From an uncultured Clostridia bacterium (lineage in GTDB: Bacteria; Bacillota; Clostridia; TANB77; CAG-508), in NCBI GenBank assembly GCA_948875265.1, contig CAQRYF010000030.1, positions 1-19,843 of the forward strand: 19,843 nt of DNA, read 5' to 3'. This document shows positions 6,440 through 13,172 of this stretch, piece by piece; positions within the stretch are counted from its first letter, which is position 1, and the number at the start of each line of letters is the position of its first letter. The notes below the pieces were generated by a model. That model had not been told where the DNA came from. It did no database searches and saw only the letters and a list, made by a program, of their open reading frames with translations. Both the position numbers and the translations under genes were made by a program.

Positions 6440-6970
6440 ATGAAAGTACTAATAGGAACAAAAAATCCAGGAAAAATAGAGGGAGCAAGACAGGCTTTTG
6501 AAAAATATTTTGATGATGTTGAAATCGAAGGAATTCCAGTAAATTCAGAGGTGGGGAATCAACCAATAAATAAAGAGATTTTTCAAGGAGCAAAGAATAG
6601 AGTAAAAAATCTAAGAGAATATGCGAAGAAGAATGATATTGAGGTTGATTATTATGTAGCAGCGGAAGCTGGAGTAACAGACTTACTAGGTGACTGGATT
6701 GATATAAATGCAGTTGTAATTGAAAACTCAGATGGATTACAAAGTGTAGGGACAAGCCAGGGGTTTCCAATACCTGATAAATACATAGAAGAGATAAAAG
6801 AAACAGAATTAGGTAAAGTTATGGATAAAGTTTTTGATGGTGATGGATTAGGCAAAGGAAAGGGTGGGATAAATATTTTAACTCATAATGAAGTATCAAG
6901 AATAGATTTGACTAGAAATGCATTTGTTATGGCTTTGGTGAAGTTTATAAATGGGGAGATGTGGAGATAA
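6440..6970 (+). CDS. DUF84 family (YjjX-type) inosine/xanthosine triphosphatase
   Basis: The 176-residue cytosolic protein belongs to the DUF84/YjjX family, which removes non-canonical purine nucleotides (ITP, XTP) from the pool. Visible motifs are the N-terminal GTKNPGKIEGAR (6-17), NQPINKEIFQGAKNR (40-54), EAGV (76-79), a block near SQGFPIP, and the C-terminal GINILTHNEVSR. A strong AGGAGG (6427-6432) stands 7 bases before ATG. It follows the broken metallophosphoesterase by 22 bp and is probably co-transcribed with it. Its stop is only 18 bp from the recombination core at 6989, so it is the last gene of the putatively inverted block. Confidence 0.85.
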   Translation: MKVLIGTKNPGKIEGARQAFEKYFDDVEIEGIPVNSEVGNQPINKEIFQGAKNRVKNLREYAKKNDIEVDYYVAAEAGVTDLLGDWIDINAVVIENSDGLQSVGTSQGFPIPDKYIEEIKETELGKVMDKVFDGDGLGKGKGGINILTHNEVSRIDLTRNAFVMALVKFINGEMWR

Positions 6971-6988
6971 TGAGGGAATAAGAGAGTA

Positions 6989-7033
6989 CTCATAACCCGA
7001 AGGTCGTAAGTTCGAGTCTTACTCCCGCAACCA
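6989..7033 (+). pseudogene. 3' half of an initiator tRNA-fMet gene (split tRNA / attachment site)
   Basis: From CTCATAA (6989-6995) the sequence is a perfect tRNA-fMet 3' part: anticodon-stem strand CCCGA, variable loop AGGTC, T arm GTAAG-TTCGAGT-CTTAC (5 bp), acceptor strand TCCCGCA, discriminator A and encoded CCA (7031-7033). Upstream of CTCATAA there is no tRNA-like sequence, only the tail after the DUF84 gene. Its T arm differs from the intact copy at 328-403, so it is not a recent duplicate of that gene. Joined to the 5' half at 593-630 it restores a canonical initiator tRNA. The integrase gene 292 bp downstream marks it as the element's attachment site. Confidence 0.9.
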
Positions 7034-7039
7034 AACTCT

Positions 7040-7075
7040 AATCACTAGAACTATAACGGTTTTAGTGATTTTTTT
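7040..7075 (+). terminator. Terminator downstream of the tRNA 3' half
   Basis: AATCACTAGAAC (7040-7051) pairs with GTTTTAGTGATT (7059-7070), 12 bp with one G-U pair, loop TATAACG, followed by TTTTT. Confidence 0.75.
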
Positions 7076-7128
7076 GTTGTCTCAAATTTGTTTACAATAA
7101 TGTCATTTTTATATGTTATTATGTCGAA

Positions 7129-7150
7129 TTGGGTAAAAGTTGGGTAAAAT
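7129..7150. repeat. Tandem repeat TTGGGTAAAA x2, 11-bp period (putative integrase arm site)
   Basis: TTGGGTAAAA starts at 7129 and 7140. It lies 95 bp from the tRNA 3' half and about 180 bp from the end of the integrase gene, where arm-type sites of tyrosine integrases are expected. Direct repeats of this kind are bound by the N-terminal integrase domain in related systems; binding here is inferred. Confidence 0.5.
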
Positions 7151-7215
7151 AACTGCCTCAAACTACTTAAATTCTAATAAAAAATCATTAAAATTTTATA
7201 CTTTTTTTATAAAAT

Positions 7216-7259
7216 AAAAGGCAATGGGAAATCTAAATTTTCATATTTAGTTGCCTTTT
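7216..7259. terminator. Hairpin downstream of the integrase gene
   Basis: AAAAGGCAA (7216-7224) pairs with TTGCCTTTT (7251-7259). Inside, CTAAAT (7233-7238) pairs with ATTTAG (7245-7250), leaving a one-sided bulge. On the minus strand it ends in a T run and can terminate the integrase transcript. The rest of 7076-7324 holds the repeat at 7129-7150 and a small AACGG/CCGTT hairpin (7282-7299) between two GTGAAAATT copies; no gene is seen. Confidence 0.55.
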
Positions 7260-7324
7260 AGTTTTGTATCGTGAAAATTGTAACGGCTTTAATTCCGTTT
7301 GTGAAAATTAGAAAAAAGCTAAAA

Positions 7325-8518
7325 TTAAGACCTTGTTGGTAATAACAAGTTTTCTAGTGCATATCCAGCTTTTCTATTATGAGAAAGTAGTGGATGCACA
7401 TAAAAATCCAATGTAGTGCTAATTTGTGCATGACCAAGTCTTGCAGACATAACAGCAATATCAACATTTTGTGCTACTAGTAAACTTGCATTTGTATGTC
7501 TTAATCCGTGGAAATTAATTATAGGTAATCCAATCGTACTTACATATCTAACAAACCATTTGCTAATCGAAGAAGGATGCATAGGTTTGCCATCTGCTTG
7601 TACAAATAACCTATCAGAATTAGTCCACAATTCGCCGTAAACCGATTTTTGTTCTTCATACCATAACTTATATTCCTCAAGTAAAGAAATGATAAATTCG
7701 GGTATTGCAATCTCTCTAATGGAACTCTCTGTTTTAGGTGTTTTTGTAAAAACTCCCATATCTGATAGATACTGACTAGAACGATTAATGCTAATAATTC
7801 CGTTTTTAAAATCAACATCTTGCCATTCTAGTCCCATTAATTTGCCCAAGCGAACACCAGTAAAGATAGTAAGAATAATAGCAACTTTATATTTAGTATC
7901 TTCAATAGAAAGTAGTTCTAAATTTTCTAATAATATTTTAGTTTGCTCATCATCATAAGATCTTCTTTTAGGTTTTCTAGCTTTAGGTGCTTGAACACGT
8001 TCTGCAGGATTAGCCACTATAAGTTGCCAATAAACTGCTTTATGAAGCATCGCTCTTAATAATCTGTGGTGTTCTAAAATTGTTTTGCCAGATAAAGGCT
8101 TTTTAGTTTTTTCGCCATTGTTACCACTTTTTCTAACTAACTGAGTATCTTTCTCAAGTAAATCATAAAACTTCATAATGTCAGTTGGTCTAATTTTGTT
8201 AATATAAAAATGTCCGAAGTATGGTAAAAGTCTTGTTTCTAACATTCTACAATAACGCTTGTATGTAGTAGGAGCAAGTTCTTTTGAACCATAATCTCTT
8301 TTCCATATTTCTGTAAATTCAGAAAATCTAAGAGATTTACCATCAACGACTAAACCATTCTGTACTTCAGTAACAAACTTTGATAATTCAACTTCTGCAT
8401 CTTTTTTAGTTCCATGAACTGTTTTTCTGTGTATCATAGTATTTACATTTAGGTCAAAACCTTCAGATACTGTCAGCCTGTAACTATTTTTTCCTCTTTT
8501 TTCTATACTCCCAGCCAT
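7325..8518 (-). CDS. int: Tyrosine-type site-specific integrase
   Basis: The 397-residue phage/ICE-type integrase inserts and excises the element. Order: N-terminal arm-binding part with the typical start MAGSIEKRGKNSYRLTV, a SAM-like core-binding domain (about 60-170), and the catalytic domain. Catalytic residues seen: R223 (TGVRLGKL), a Lys in KTPKTESS (near 260), H337 and R340 (HGLRHT), H363 (LGHAQIS) and Y373 (DFYVHP). Box I reads RLGKL where R-x-G-E-L is usual. ATG 8518 is preferred; an in-frame GTG at 8530 overlaps the Shine-Dalgarno GGAGGTG. It points toward the tRNA 3' half, as expected for an element integrated at that tRNA. Its promoter carries a GTTAAC pair. Confidence 0.93.
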   Translation of the reverse strand: MAGSIEKRGKNSYRLTVSEGFDLNVNTMIHRKTVHGTKKDAEVELSKFVTEVQNGLVVDGKSLRFSEFTEIWKRDYGSKELAPTTYKRYCRMLETRLLPYFGHFYINKIRPTDIMKFYDLLEKDTQLVRKSGNNGEKTKKPLSGKTILEHHRLLRAMLHKAVYWQLIVANPAERVQAPKARKPKRRSYDDEQTKILLENLELLSIEDTKYKVAIILTIFTGVRLGKLMGLEWQDVDFKNGIISINRSSQYLSDMGVFTKTPKTESSIREIAIPEFIISLLEEYKLWYEEQKSVYGELWTNSDRLFVQADGKPMHPSSISKWFVRYVSTIGLPIINFHGLRHTNASLLVAQNVDIAVMSARLGHAQISTTLDFYVHPLLSHNRKAGYALENLLLPTRS

Positions 8519-8575
8519 TACTCTTTTCACCTCCTTTCGAGCATACCTATGGGTGGGAGGAGTATGTATCTTGTT

Positions 8576-8616
8576 GTTAACAATAGCATTATATAATAAT
8601 AGTTAACAAAATGCAA
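8576..8616 (-). promoter_or_regulatory. Integrase promoter with paired GTTAAC operators
   Basis: On the minus strand a -10 box TATAAT (8588-8593) lies 17 bp from a weak -35 TTGCAT (8611-8616). GTTAAC copies at 8602-8607 (in the spacer) and 8576-8581 (just past the -10) are 26 bp apart, the same arrangement as at the excisionase promoter. Confidence 0.6.
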
Positions 8617-8716
8617 TAGATTTCAAAAAGAAACTTTAAAAATAATATAATTAGACAAATTATGTAAGACAAAAGCGACGAATATCTGGAAATTACTGGA
8701 TTACCAATATTGTTTA

Positions 8717-8725
8717 TGATATAAT
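8717..8725 (+). promoter_or_regulatory. Extended -10 promoter of the SIR2 gene
   Basis: TGaTATAAT (8717-8725) has only a poor -35 candidate (TGGATT, 8697-8702). The start codon is 30 bases downstream, behind TTGGAGG. No GTTAAC site is close to it, so the defence gene appears to be expressed independently of the element's own switch. Confidence 0.5.
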
Positions 8726-8754
8726 TCAATAAATTGATTGGAGGTTTTTAAATT

Positions 8755-10116
8755 ATGGCAGAAAATAAAGTAAAAAAATGTAAGTGTGCTTATTGTGATG
8801 ATAGAGCATTTGAGGTACCAAAAGATATAATCGAAGCTATAAAAAATGAAAATCTTGTTATTTTTGCTGGAGCAGGTATTAGCACAGAAGGAAAAAATGT
8901 TTATAAGTCTTCTTTGTATTCTGAAATTAATAATGAATTGGGGGAAAATTATAATAATTCATTTCCTAAATTAATGACTAAATACTGTAATAAGCCAAAC
9001 GGTAGAAGGAAATTAATAAATAAAATAATGGAAAGATTTGATTATTATAAGTGTTTTAATGAAATAGATAATGTAATGAAGAAATTCTTTTGTCCATTAG
9101 CTGACATATATGGAATCAAAGATATTATTACTACAAATTGGGATAGACAGTTTGAAGAAAAATGTGGATGTATTCCAATTGTATATGATTCTGATATTTC
9201 AGTATTAGATGAAAGTAAAAGAAAAGTATATAAAATACATGGGACTATTGAAAATATAGGAACTTTGGTAATGACTGAAGCTGATTACAATAAGTGTTAT
9301 AAAGAATTAAACACTAACTTAATTGGAAGTAAAATAAAAAATTTACTAAGTAATAAAACGGTATTATTCATAGGATACTCTATGGAAGATGAAGATTTTA
9401 AAAAAATTTGGCATTTTATAGATAATTCACTTGGAGACTTAAAACCACACTTTTATATTGTATCTCCAGATGATGGATTAAAAGAAAAACTAAAAAATAA
9501 AAATGTAACTGTAATTAATACGATAGGATCAAATTTTATTGAAAAAATAAGACATCAGTTAATAGATGAGGGGGTTATTTTAGATTCGGACATCTTATAT
9601 TTGATGACTGATGCAGCACTTGAAGTTGCTTTAAATGAGCATAGTAAAGCTAATAATAGGTATCATAAGGAAAAAAACTCTTTACTAATTTATTCAATAT
9701 TATACCAAGATGGAATAATCCATTCATTAAAGAGAATATTGGCAAGACAAGAAACAGGGGAGTATATGAACCCTGAATTTATTGATAATTCAATAAATTC
9801 ATATTATTATTTGTTTAATGAGTATATGAAAGAAAACAGAATATTTGATGCAGCATATTTACTTGGATATGCACATGCTATGGACTTTATACTTTACGAA
9901 TATTTTCAAGTTTCTGAAGGAGAGAAAATTAACCCAGATAATACGATATGTCTGTATTATCTTCCAAGAAAAAAAGTGTATAATAACATGAATGAATTCA
10001 ATAAAGATATAAATGGGTTTAAAATAAAAAAATATATTGATATGGCTAATAGAATAACTGATAAATTTGGAGGACCTGATTCAGGACTAGAAGTTCATCA
10101 TATTCCATTTATTTAA
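8755..10116 (+). CDS. SIR2-domain protein, probable NAD-consuming anti-phage effector
   Basis: The 453-residue protein has a SIR2-like (SIR2_2) fold at about 25-270: the NAD-binding FAGAGIS (37-43), TTNWD (126-130, with N128 and D130), the putative catalytic His in KIHG (160-163), and FIGYSMED (205-212). Stand-alone SIR2 proteins in mobile elements commonly deplete NAD+ on phage infection (as in DSR and SIR2-containing systems); that role is inferred here. An N-terminal C-x-C-x2-C cluster (C9, C11, C14) may bind zinc. Residues 275-453 form a mostly helical region I cannot assign and may be the sensor. The gene stands alone between integrase and DUF6076, with its own promoter and terminator. 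Confidence 0.8.
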   Translation: MAENKVKKCKCAYCDDRAFEVPKDIIEAIKNENLVIFAGAGISTEGKNVYKSSLYSEINNELGENYNNSFPKLMTKYCNKPNGRRKLINKIMERFDYYKCFNEIDNVMKKFFCPLADIYGIKDIITTNWDRQFEEKCGCIPIVYDSDISVLDESKRKVYKIHGTIENIGTLVMTEADYNKCYKELNTNLIGSKIKNLLSNKTVLFIGYSMEDEDFKKIWHFIDNSLGDLKPHFYIVSPDDGLKEKLKNKNVTVINTIGSNFIEKIRHQLIDEGVILDSDILYLMTDAALEVALNEHSKANNRYHKEKNSLLIYSILYQDGIIHSLKRILARQETGEYMNPEFIDNSINSYYYLFNEYMKENRIFDAAYLLGYAHAMDFILYEYFQVSEGEKINPDNTICLYYLPRKKVYNNMNEFNKDINGFKIKKYIDMANRITDKFGGPDSGLEVHHIPFI

Positions 10117-10118
10117 AA

Positions 10119-10159
10119 AATAATTAAAAGTACGTAGATAATATGTACTTTTAATTATT
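10119..10159. terminator. Convergent bidirectional terminator
   Basis: A perfect 15-bp stem, AATAATTAAAAGTAC (10119-10133) and GTACTTTTAATTATT (10145-10159), closes an 11-base loop. It serves the SIR2 gene and the convergent DUF6076 gene, whose stop codon is within the stem. Confidence 0.8.
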
Positions 10160-11353
10160 AGAATCTAACCATTTATCAAAATCTTCATAAGTTTTCTTAT
10201 CATTCCTAATGTCATCCATAAATTTTTTAGCTTCTTTTTTCCAATTTTCATAATCCTTTTTATAAACTTCTATATCAGGGTTACGTTTAACTAACATAGC
10301 TTTTTTAGAATACATTTTACGATATTTACCATAAATTTTGTCATTTTCTTGCTTAATTCTTTGTGCAATTTGATTACCAATATCCCTGCAAGTTTGTTTG
10401 CCTTTGAATAAATTATTACAATAATTAATGCGAGGATTATCTGTTATAAAGTATTTACCACAATTTTTACATTTTTTTATTATATAATTATTTTCTTCTA
10501 CAAATTTAAATAATGTAATATAAAGTATGGTATAAACACTAGAACTTGTTGCATTAGTTTCAGAATATACATCAGCAAAATGTTGACCAGTTGTAAAAAA
10601 TTCTAATAATTTATCTTCACTGGTTTCAAAATACTCAGGAAAAATTTTATAATTAAAAGCATCATCTATTTTAAAATCAGTAACATATGGATTTAGTGTT
10701 TTAAAATGTGAGGTGTAGTAAATATAAAATCTCATCTGATTAGTCATTGTTCTTGAATTTTCAAGAGGATGTTTATTGAAAGTGTAGTCAACAAATTCAG
10801 AGTAGATTCTTTGAACTTTTATGGCATCTTTTTTTATTAATTTGAAGTATTTTTGTCCTAAATTTTCAATTTCATCATAACTATAAGACTTATCAACCTT
10901 TAAATTCTCTATATCACTTTTTTCAAAATATTTTATATAAGAAGTAAAAAATTTAGTAAACCAAACAAAGTATTCATCAAAATTAGAGAAATTTGTATTT
11001 AAAAAATCAATTAAATTTGTTCCCCTATCATAAATTGAGAAATGGTCTTTTATAAAAAAATGACAATTTGAAAGTTCGCCTAGTTCATAGTAATGCAATT
11101 TTTTAGGTATATCTAAATAATCTATCTTTCTTTTTATTTCATTAGTAAAAGGTTTGGTTTTTAAATGTTCAGTAAATAATTCTTCATATTCTTTATATTC
11201 ATCTTCAGTTAAGCAATCTTTTATAATATCTAAAACTGAAACACCTTCAGGTAATTTACGATCTGGATCACCATACAATAAAGTTATATGTTTGATTTCT
11301 TCTCCATTATTAATGGAAATGTGTATATTGCTATTTACTTTATCTTCTTTCAT
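10151..11353 (-). CDS. DUF6076-type zinc-ribbon protein
   Basis: The 400-residue protein of unknown function resembles the DUF6076 proteins of clostridial prophages and integrative elements. The first 290 residues are helical and rich in aromatic residues. A treble-clef-like zinc site follows: C295-x2-C298 (CKNCGKYF), C312 and C322, then a basic helical tail (QRIKQENDKIYGKYRK). Start ATG 11353 follows GGAGG closely. No catalytic motif, HTH or membrane segment is visible. Its own promoter has two GTTAAC sites (11363-11368, 11389-11394) and it is divergent from the excisionase/replication operon, the position where elements usually keep their regulator. It is therefore the best candidate in this window for the GTTAAC-binding factor, but that is inference. 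Confidence 0.7.
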   Translation of the reverse strand: MKEDKVNSNIHISINNGEEIKHITLLYGDPDRKLPEGVSVLDIIKDCLTEDEYKEYEELFTEHLKTKPFTNEIKRKIDYLDIPKKLHYYELGELSNCHFFIKDHFSIYDRGTNLIDFLNTNFSNFDEYFVWFTKFFTSYIKYFEKSDIENLKVDKSYSYDEIENLGQKYFKLIKKDAIKVQRIYSEFVDYTFNKHPLENSRTMTNQMRFYIYYTSHFKTLNPYVTDFKIDDAFNYKIFPEYFETSEDKLLEFFTTGQHFADVYSETNATSSSVYTILYITLFKFVEENNYIIKKCKNCGKYFITDNPRINYCNNLFKGKQTCRDIGNQIAQRIKQENDKIYGKYRKMYSKKAMLVKRNPDIEVYKKDYENWKKEAKKFMDDIRNDKKTYEDFDKWLDSNN

Positions 11354-11362
11354 AATTCCTCC

Positions 11363-11404
11363 GTTAACAACTTATAAAATCATTAAGAGTTAACTTGCTA
11401 TCAA
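11363..11404 (-). promoter_or_regulatory. DUF6076 promoter region with paired GTTAAC operators
   Basis: GTTAAC lies at 11363-11368 and 11389-11394, 26 bp apart. A -35 candidate TTGATA (minus strand, 11399-11404) stands just upstream of the second site. The -10 box is poor (several A/T hexamers possible near 11371-11381). Confidence 0.5.
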
Positions 11405-11420
11405 AATAAACAATAAAGTA

Positions 11421-11461
11421 TTTACAAAGTTAACTATACACAATATAATACAAATGTTAAC
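11421..11461 (+). promoter_or_regulatory. Excisionase/replication promoter with paired GTTAAC operators
   Basis: TTTACA (11421-11426) and TATAAT (11444-11449) are 17 bp apart, near consensus. GTTAAC at 11429-11434 lies in the spacer and at 11456-11461 just past the -10 box, 27 bp apart. Binding to either site would block RNA polymerase. Confidence 0.7.
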
Positions 11462-11502
11462 AAAAGTCAATGCAAATTTGCTAAAAATCTGGAGGTGAGA
11501 CT

Positions 11503-11700
11503 ATGGAATTACAAAAAGTTCAAAGAACAACACTAACGATGAAAGAAGCAGCAGAGTATTTGGGCATTTCTTATTGGTTGGTAAATCAATTAGTAAGAAG
11601 AAAACAAATACCATGTTCAAAAGTTGGTGGAAAATATTTATTTAGAGTACAAGCACTAGATGAATATTTAGAAAATATGGAACAGCAATCTATAAGTTAG
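11503..11700 (+). CDS. Excisionase-family helix-turn-helix protein
   Basis: The 65-residue protein matches the excisionase/MerR-like HTH_17 family: MKEAAEYLGISYWLVNQLV (HTH, about residues 13-31), then the wing with IPCSKVGGKYLFRVQALDEYL. Such proteins bend att-site DNA to favour excision or act as small activators. GGAGGTGA (11491-11498) precedes ATG. It is the first gene of the rightward operon (excisionase, replisome organiser, helicase loader) under the GTTAAC-flanked promoter and is divergent from DUF6076. Whether it really acts as directionality factor for the integrase at 7325-8518 is inferred from family and linkage. Confidence 0.8.
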   Translation: MELQKVQRTTLTMKEAAEYLGISYWLVNQLVRRKQIPCSKVGGKYLFRVQALDEYLENMEQQSIS

Positions 11701-11728
11701 GTTGTAAGGAAAGTGGGGAAAGGAGGAT

Positions 11729-12235
11729 ATGTATAATTTACAATGGTTAAAACTAGAAATTAAAATATTTTCAAATAGAAAAATTCAAATATTACTAAAA
11801 GAAACTTATGGAGACACATATTTTAGAGTATGGATTCAGTTAATAACTATTGCTATGGAATGTAATTGTAAAGGAAAGTTAGTAATAGGTGAAAATATAC
11901 CAATGACAATAGAAAATTTTTCAAAGATTATGGGAAAGTCTAAGAAAAAAATGGAGAAAATTATTAAAAAATTTCAAGAATTAAATATGCTAATTATAGA
12001 AGAAGGAGCATATAAAATTAAAAATTGGAGTAAATAGCAAAGTGTTGAAGCGACTGAAAAATATCAAGAACAAAATAGAATAAGACAAAAAAGATATCGT
12101 GAAAAATTGAAAAGTGAAAAAGAAAAAAGTAACGTTACAATAACGGAAAATAATGCAATAGAAGATAATACACAAGAAAAAAATACAAGAAAGGAGAATG
12201 AAAATAACAATGGATTTAGAGAATACAAAACATGA
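11729..12235 (+). pseudogene. Phage replisome-organiser protein, interrupted by in-frame TAG
   Basis: The first 102 codons encode the phage replisome-organiser N-terminal domain: WLKLEIKIFSNRKI at the front, GDTYFRVWIQLITIA, GENIPMT, and KIKNWSK before TAG at 12035-12037. The same frame then continues for 65 codons with exactly what family members have next (QSVEATEKYQEQN and RQKRYREK). The family reads NW-x-KYQ here, so Tyr (TAT) probably became TAG. The full frame ends at 12235, overlapping the helicase-loader start, as is common in such operons. This family binds the origin and recruits the helicase loader. The 102-residue fragment keeps the winged-helix part. Readthrough, partial function or sequencing error are possible. 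AGGAGG lies only 2 bases before ATG. Confidence 0.8.
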
Positions 12236-13058
12236 AAATTGCCAAAAGAATTTCCACAATAAATGCAAGTTTTGTGGAAAAGACTTAAAGCCAATTGGCT
12301 TGGATTATCTATATACTAATGTATCTTCAGAATTAATTGAATATGAAAGATGTACTTGTGAAGAATCCAAAAACTATTGGAAAGATGTAGATTTTAAAAT
12401 TCAAGAGAAGAAAGAGAAAGAACATTATAGACAAATGATTAGTCAATTTTATTCTAAAAATTATATTAGTAAAAGGCTAAAGGATTATAATTTTAAGAAT
12501 TTTAAAGTAACAGATGTTAATAAAAAAGAAGTAGAGATTGCAAAAGATTATACAAAGAAATGTACCGAAAGTAAGCAGGAAAATGGACTTATTATTACTG
12601 GAAATTCTGGAGTAGGAAAGACACATTTAGCAGCATCAATTTCAAATAAATTGATAGAAAAAGATAAATTAGTTTTAATGGGAAGATTAACATCATTATT
12701 GGATATGATAAAGGAAACTTTTAATGATAATTCAAAGTCAGAAAATGAGTTAATAGAACTATTTTCTAATGTAGATATAGTTGTAATAGATGATTTAGGA
12801 ACAGAAAAAATTAGTAGTTGGGCATTAGACAAACTATATACAATTATAGAAAATAGAAATGAAAATAAGTTACCAATTATTATAACAACTAAGTTTGATA
12901 AAGAAGGCTTATTACATAGATTCAAGCAAAGTAATGATAAAGAATTATCGGATGCAATTATTCAAAAACTATATCAAATGTGTTATGGAATTGAACTAAA
13001 AAGATATGATGAAAATCAAAAAGAAAAAGCTAGCCCAAGCGACAAAACTAAATGCTAA
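12210..13058 (+). CDS. DnaC-like helicase loader (AAA+ ATPase)
   Basis: The 282-residue protein carries an N-terminal zinc-binding segment (CKFC, then CTC about 30 residues later) and a DnaC/IstB-type AAA+ domain: Walker A GNSGVGKTHLA (131-141), Walker B VVIDDLGTE (191-199), and a sensor region IIITTKFD. It loads the replicative helicase at the element's origin with the upstream replisome organiser. ATG 12210 is chosen although AAGGAG is 13 bases away, because the alternative ATG 12198 is only one base from that site. It overlaps the readthrough frame of the preceding gene. A strong terminator follows at 13113-13150. Confidence 0.85.
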   Translation: MDLENTKHENCQKNFHNKCKFCGKDLKPIGLDYLYTNVSSELIEYERCTCEESKNYWKDVDFKIQEKKEKEHYRQMISQFYSKNYISKRLKDYNFKNFKVTDVNKKEVEIAKDYTKKCTESKQENGLIITGNSGVGKTHLAASISNKLIEKDKLVLMGRLTSLLDMIKETFNDNSKSENELIELFSNVDIVVIDDLGTEKISSWALDKLYTIIENRNENKLPIIITTKFDKEGLLHRFKQSNDKELSDAIIQKLYQMCYGIELKRYDENQKEKASPSDKTKC

Positions 13059-13112
13059 CTTAATCCAAAATCTAAATTTATTATAGTATATTTGGCTATA
13101 AAAGTAAAGCAA

Positions 13113-13150
13113 AAAAGTTCAAATTTTTAGTTTAGAAATTTGAACTTTTT
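13113..13150 (+). terminator. Terminator of the excisionase/replication operon
   Basis: AAAAGTTCAAATTT (13113-13126) pairs perfectly with AAATTTGAACTTTT (13136-13149), loop of 9, followed by T's. The stem is 14 bp. Confidence 0.8.
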
Positions 13151-13172
13151 TGAAAATATTTTGAAAAAAAGT

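Noticed and set aside
593..7033. Simple insertion of one element between the two tRNA halves
   Set aside because: A simple insertion leaves both halves on the same strand. Here they are on opposite strands, so an inversion or an assembly join is required.
553..7290. Shared 9-mer AACGGCTTT at 553-561 and 7282-7290, both near attachment sites
   Set aside because: Nine bases are too short to exclude chance, and the flanks do not match.
8518..8575. Possible leader hairpin of the integrase mRNA hiding its Shine-Dalgarno (CCTCC with GGAGG)
   Set aside because: Only five base pairs with mismatches on both sides; not enough to claim a regulatory structure.
3529..12037. Reassignment of TAG/TAA to a sense codon, to explain the three interrupted genes
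   Set aside because: Ordinary genes here end with TAG (maf, the kinase, the excisionase-like protein) or TAA at the expected family length, so both codons act as stops. Point mutations, errors or local suppression are simpler.
12064..12925. Long antisense open frames opposite the helicase-loader region and elsewhere
   Set aside because: They lack ribosome sites, have composition expected from the complementary strand of A/T-rich genes, and overlap well-supported genes.
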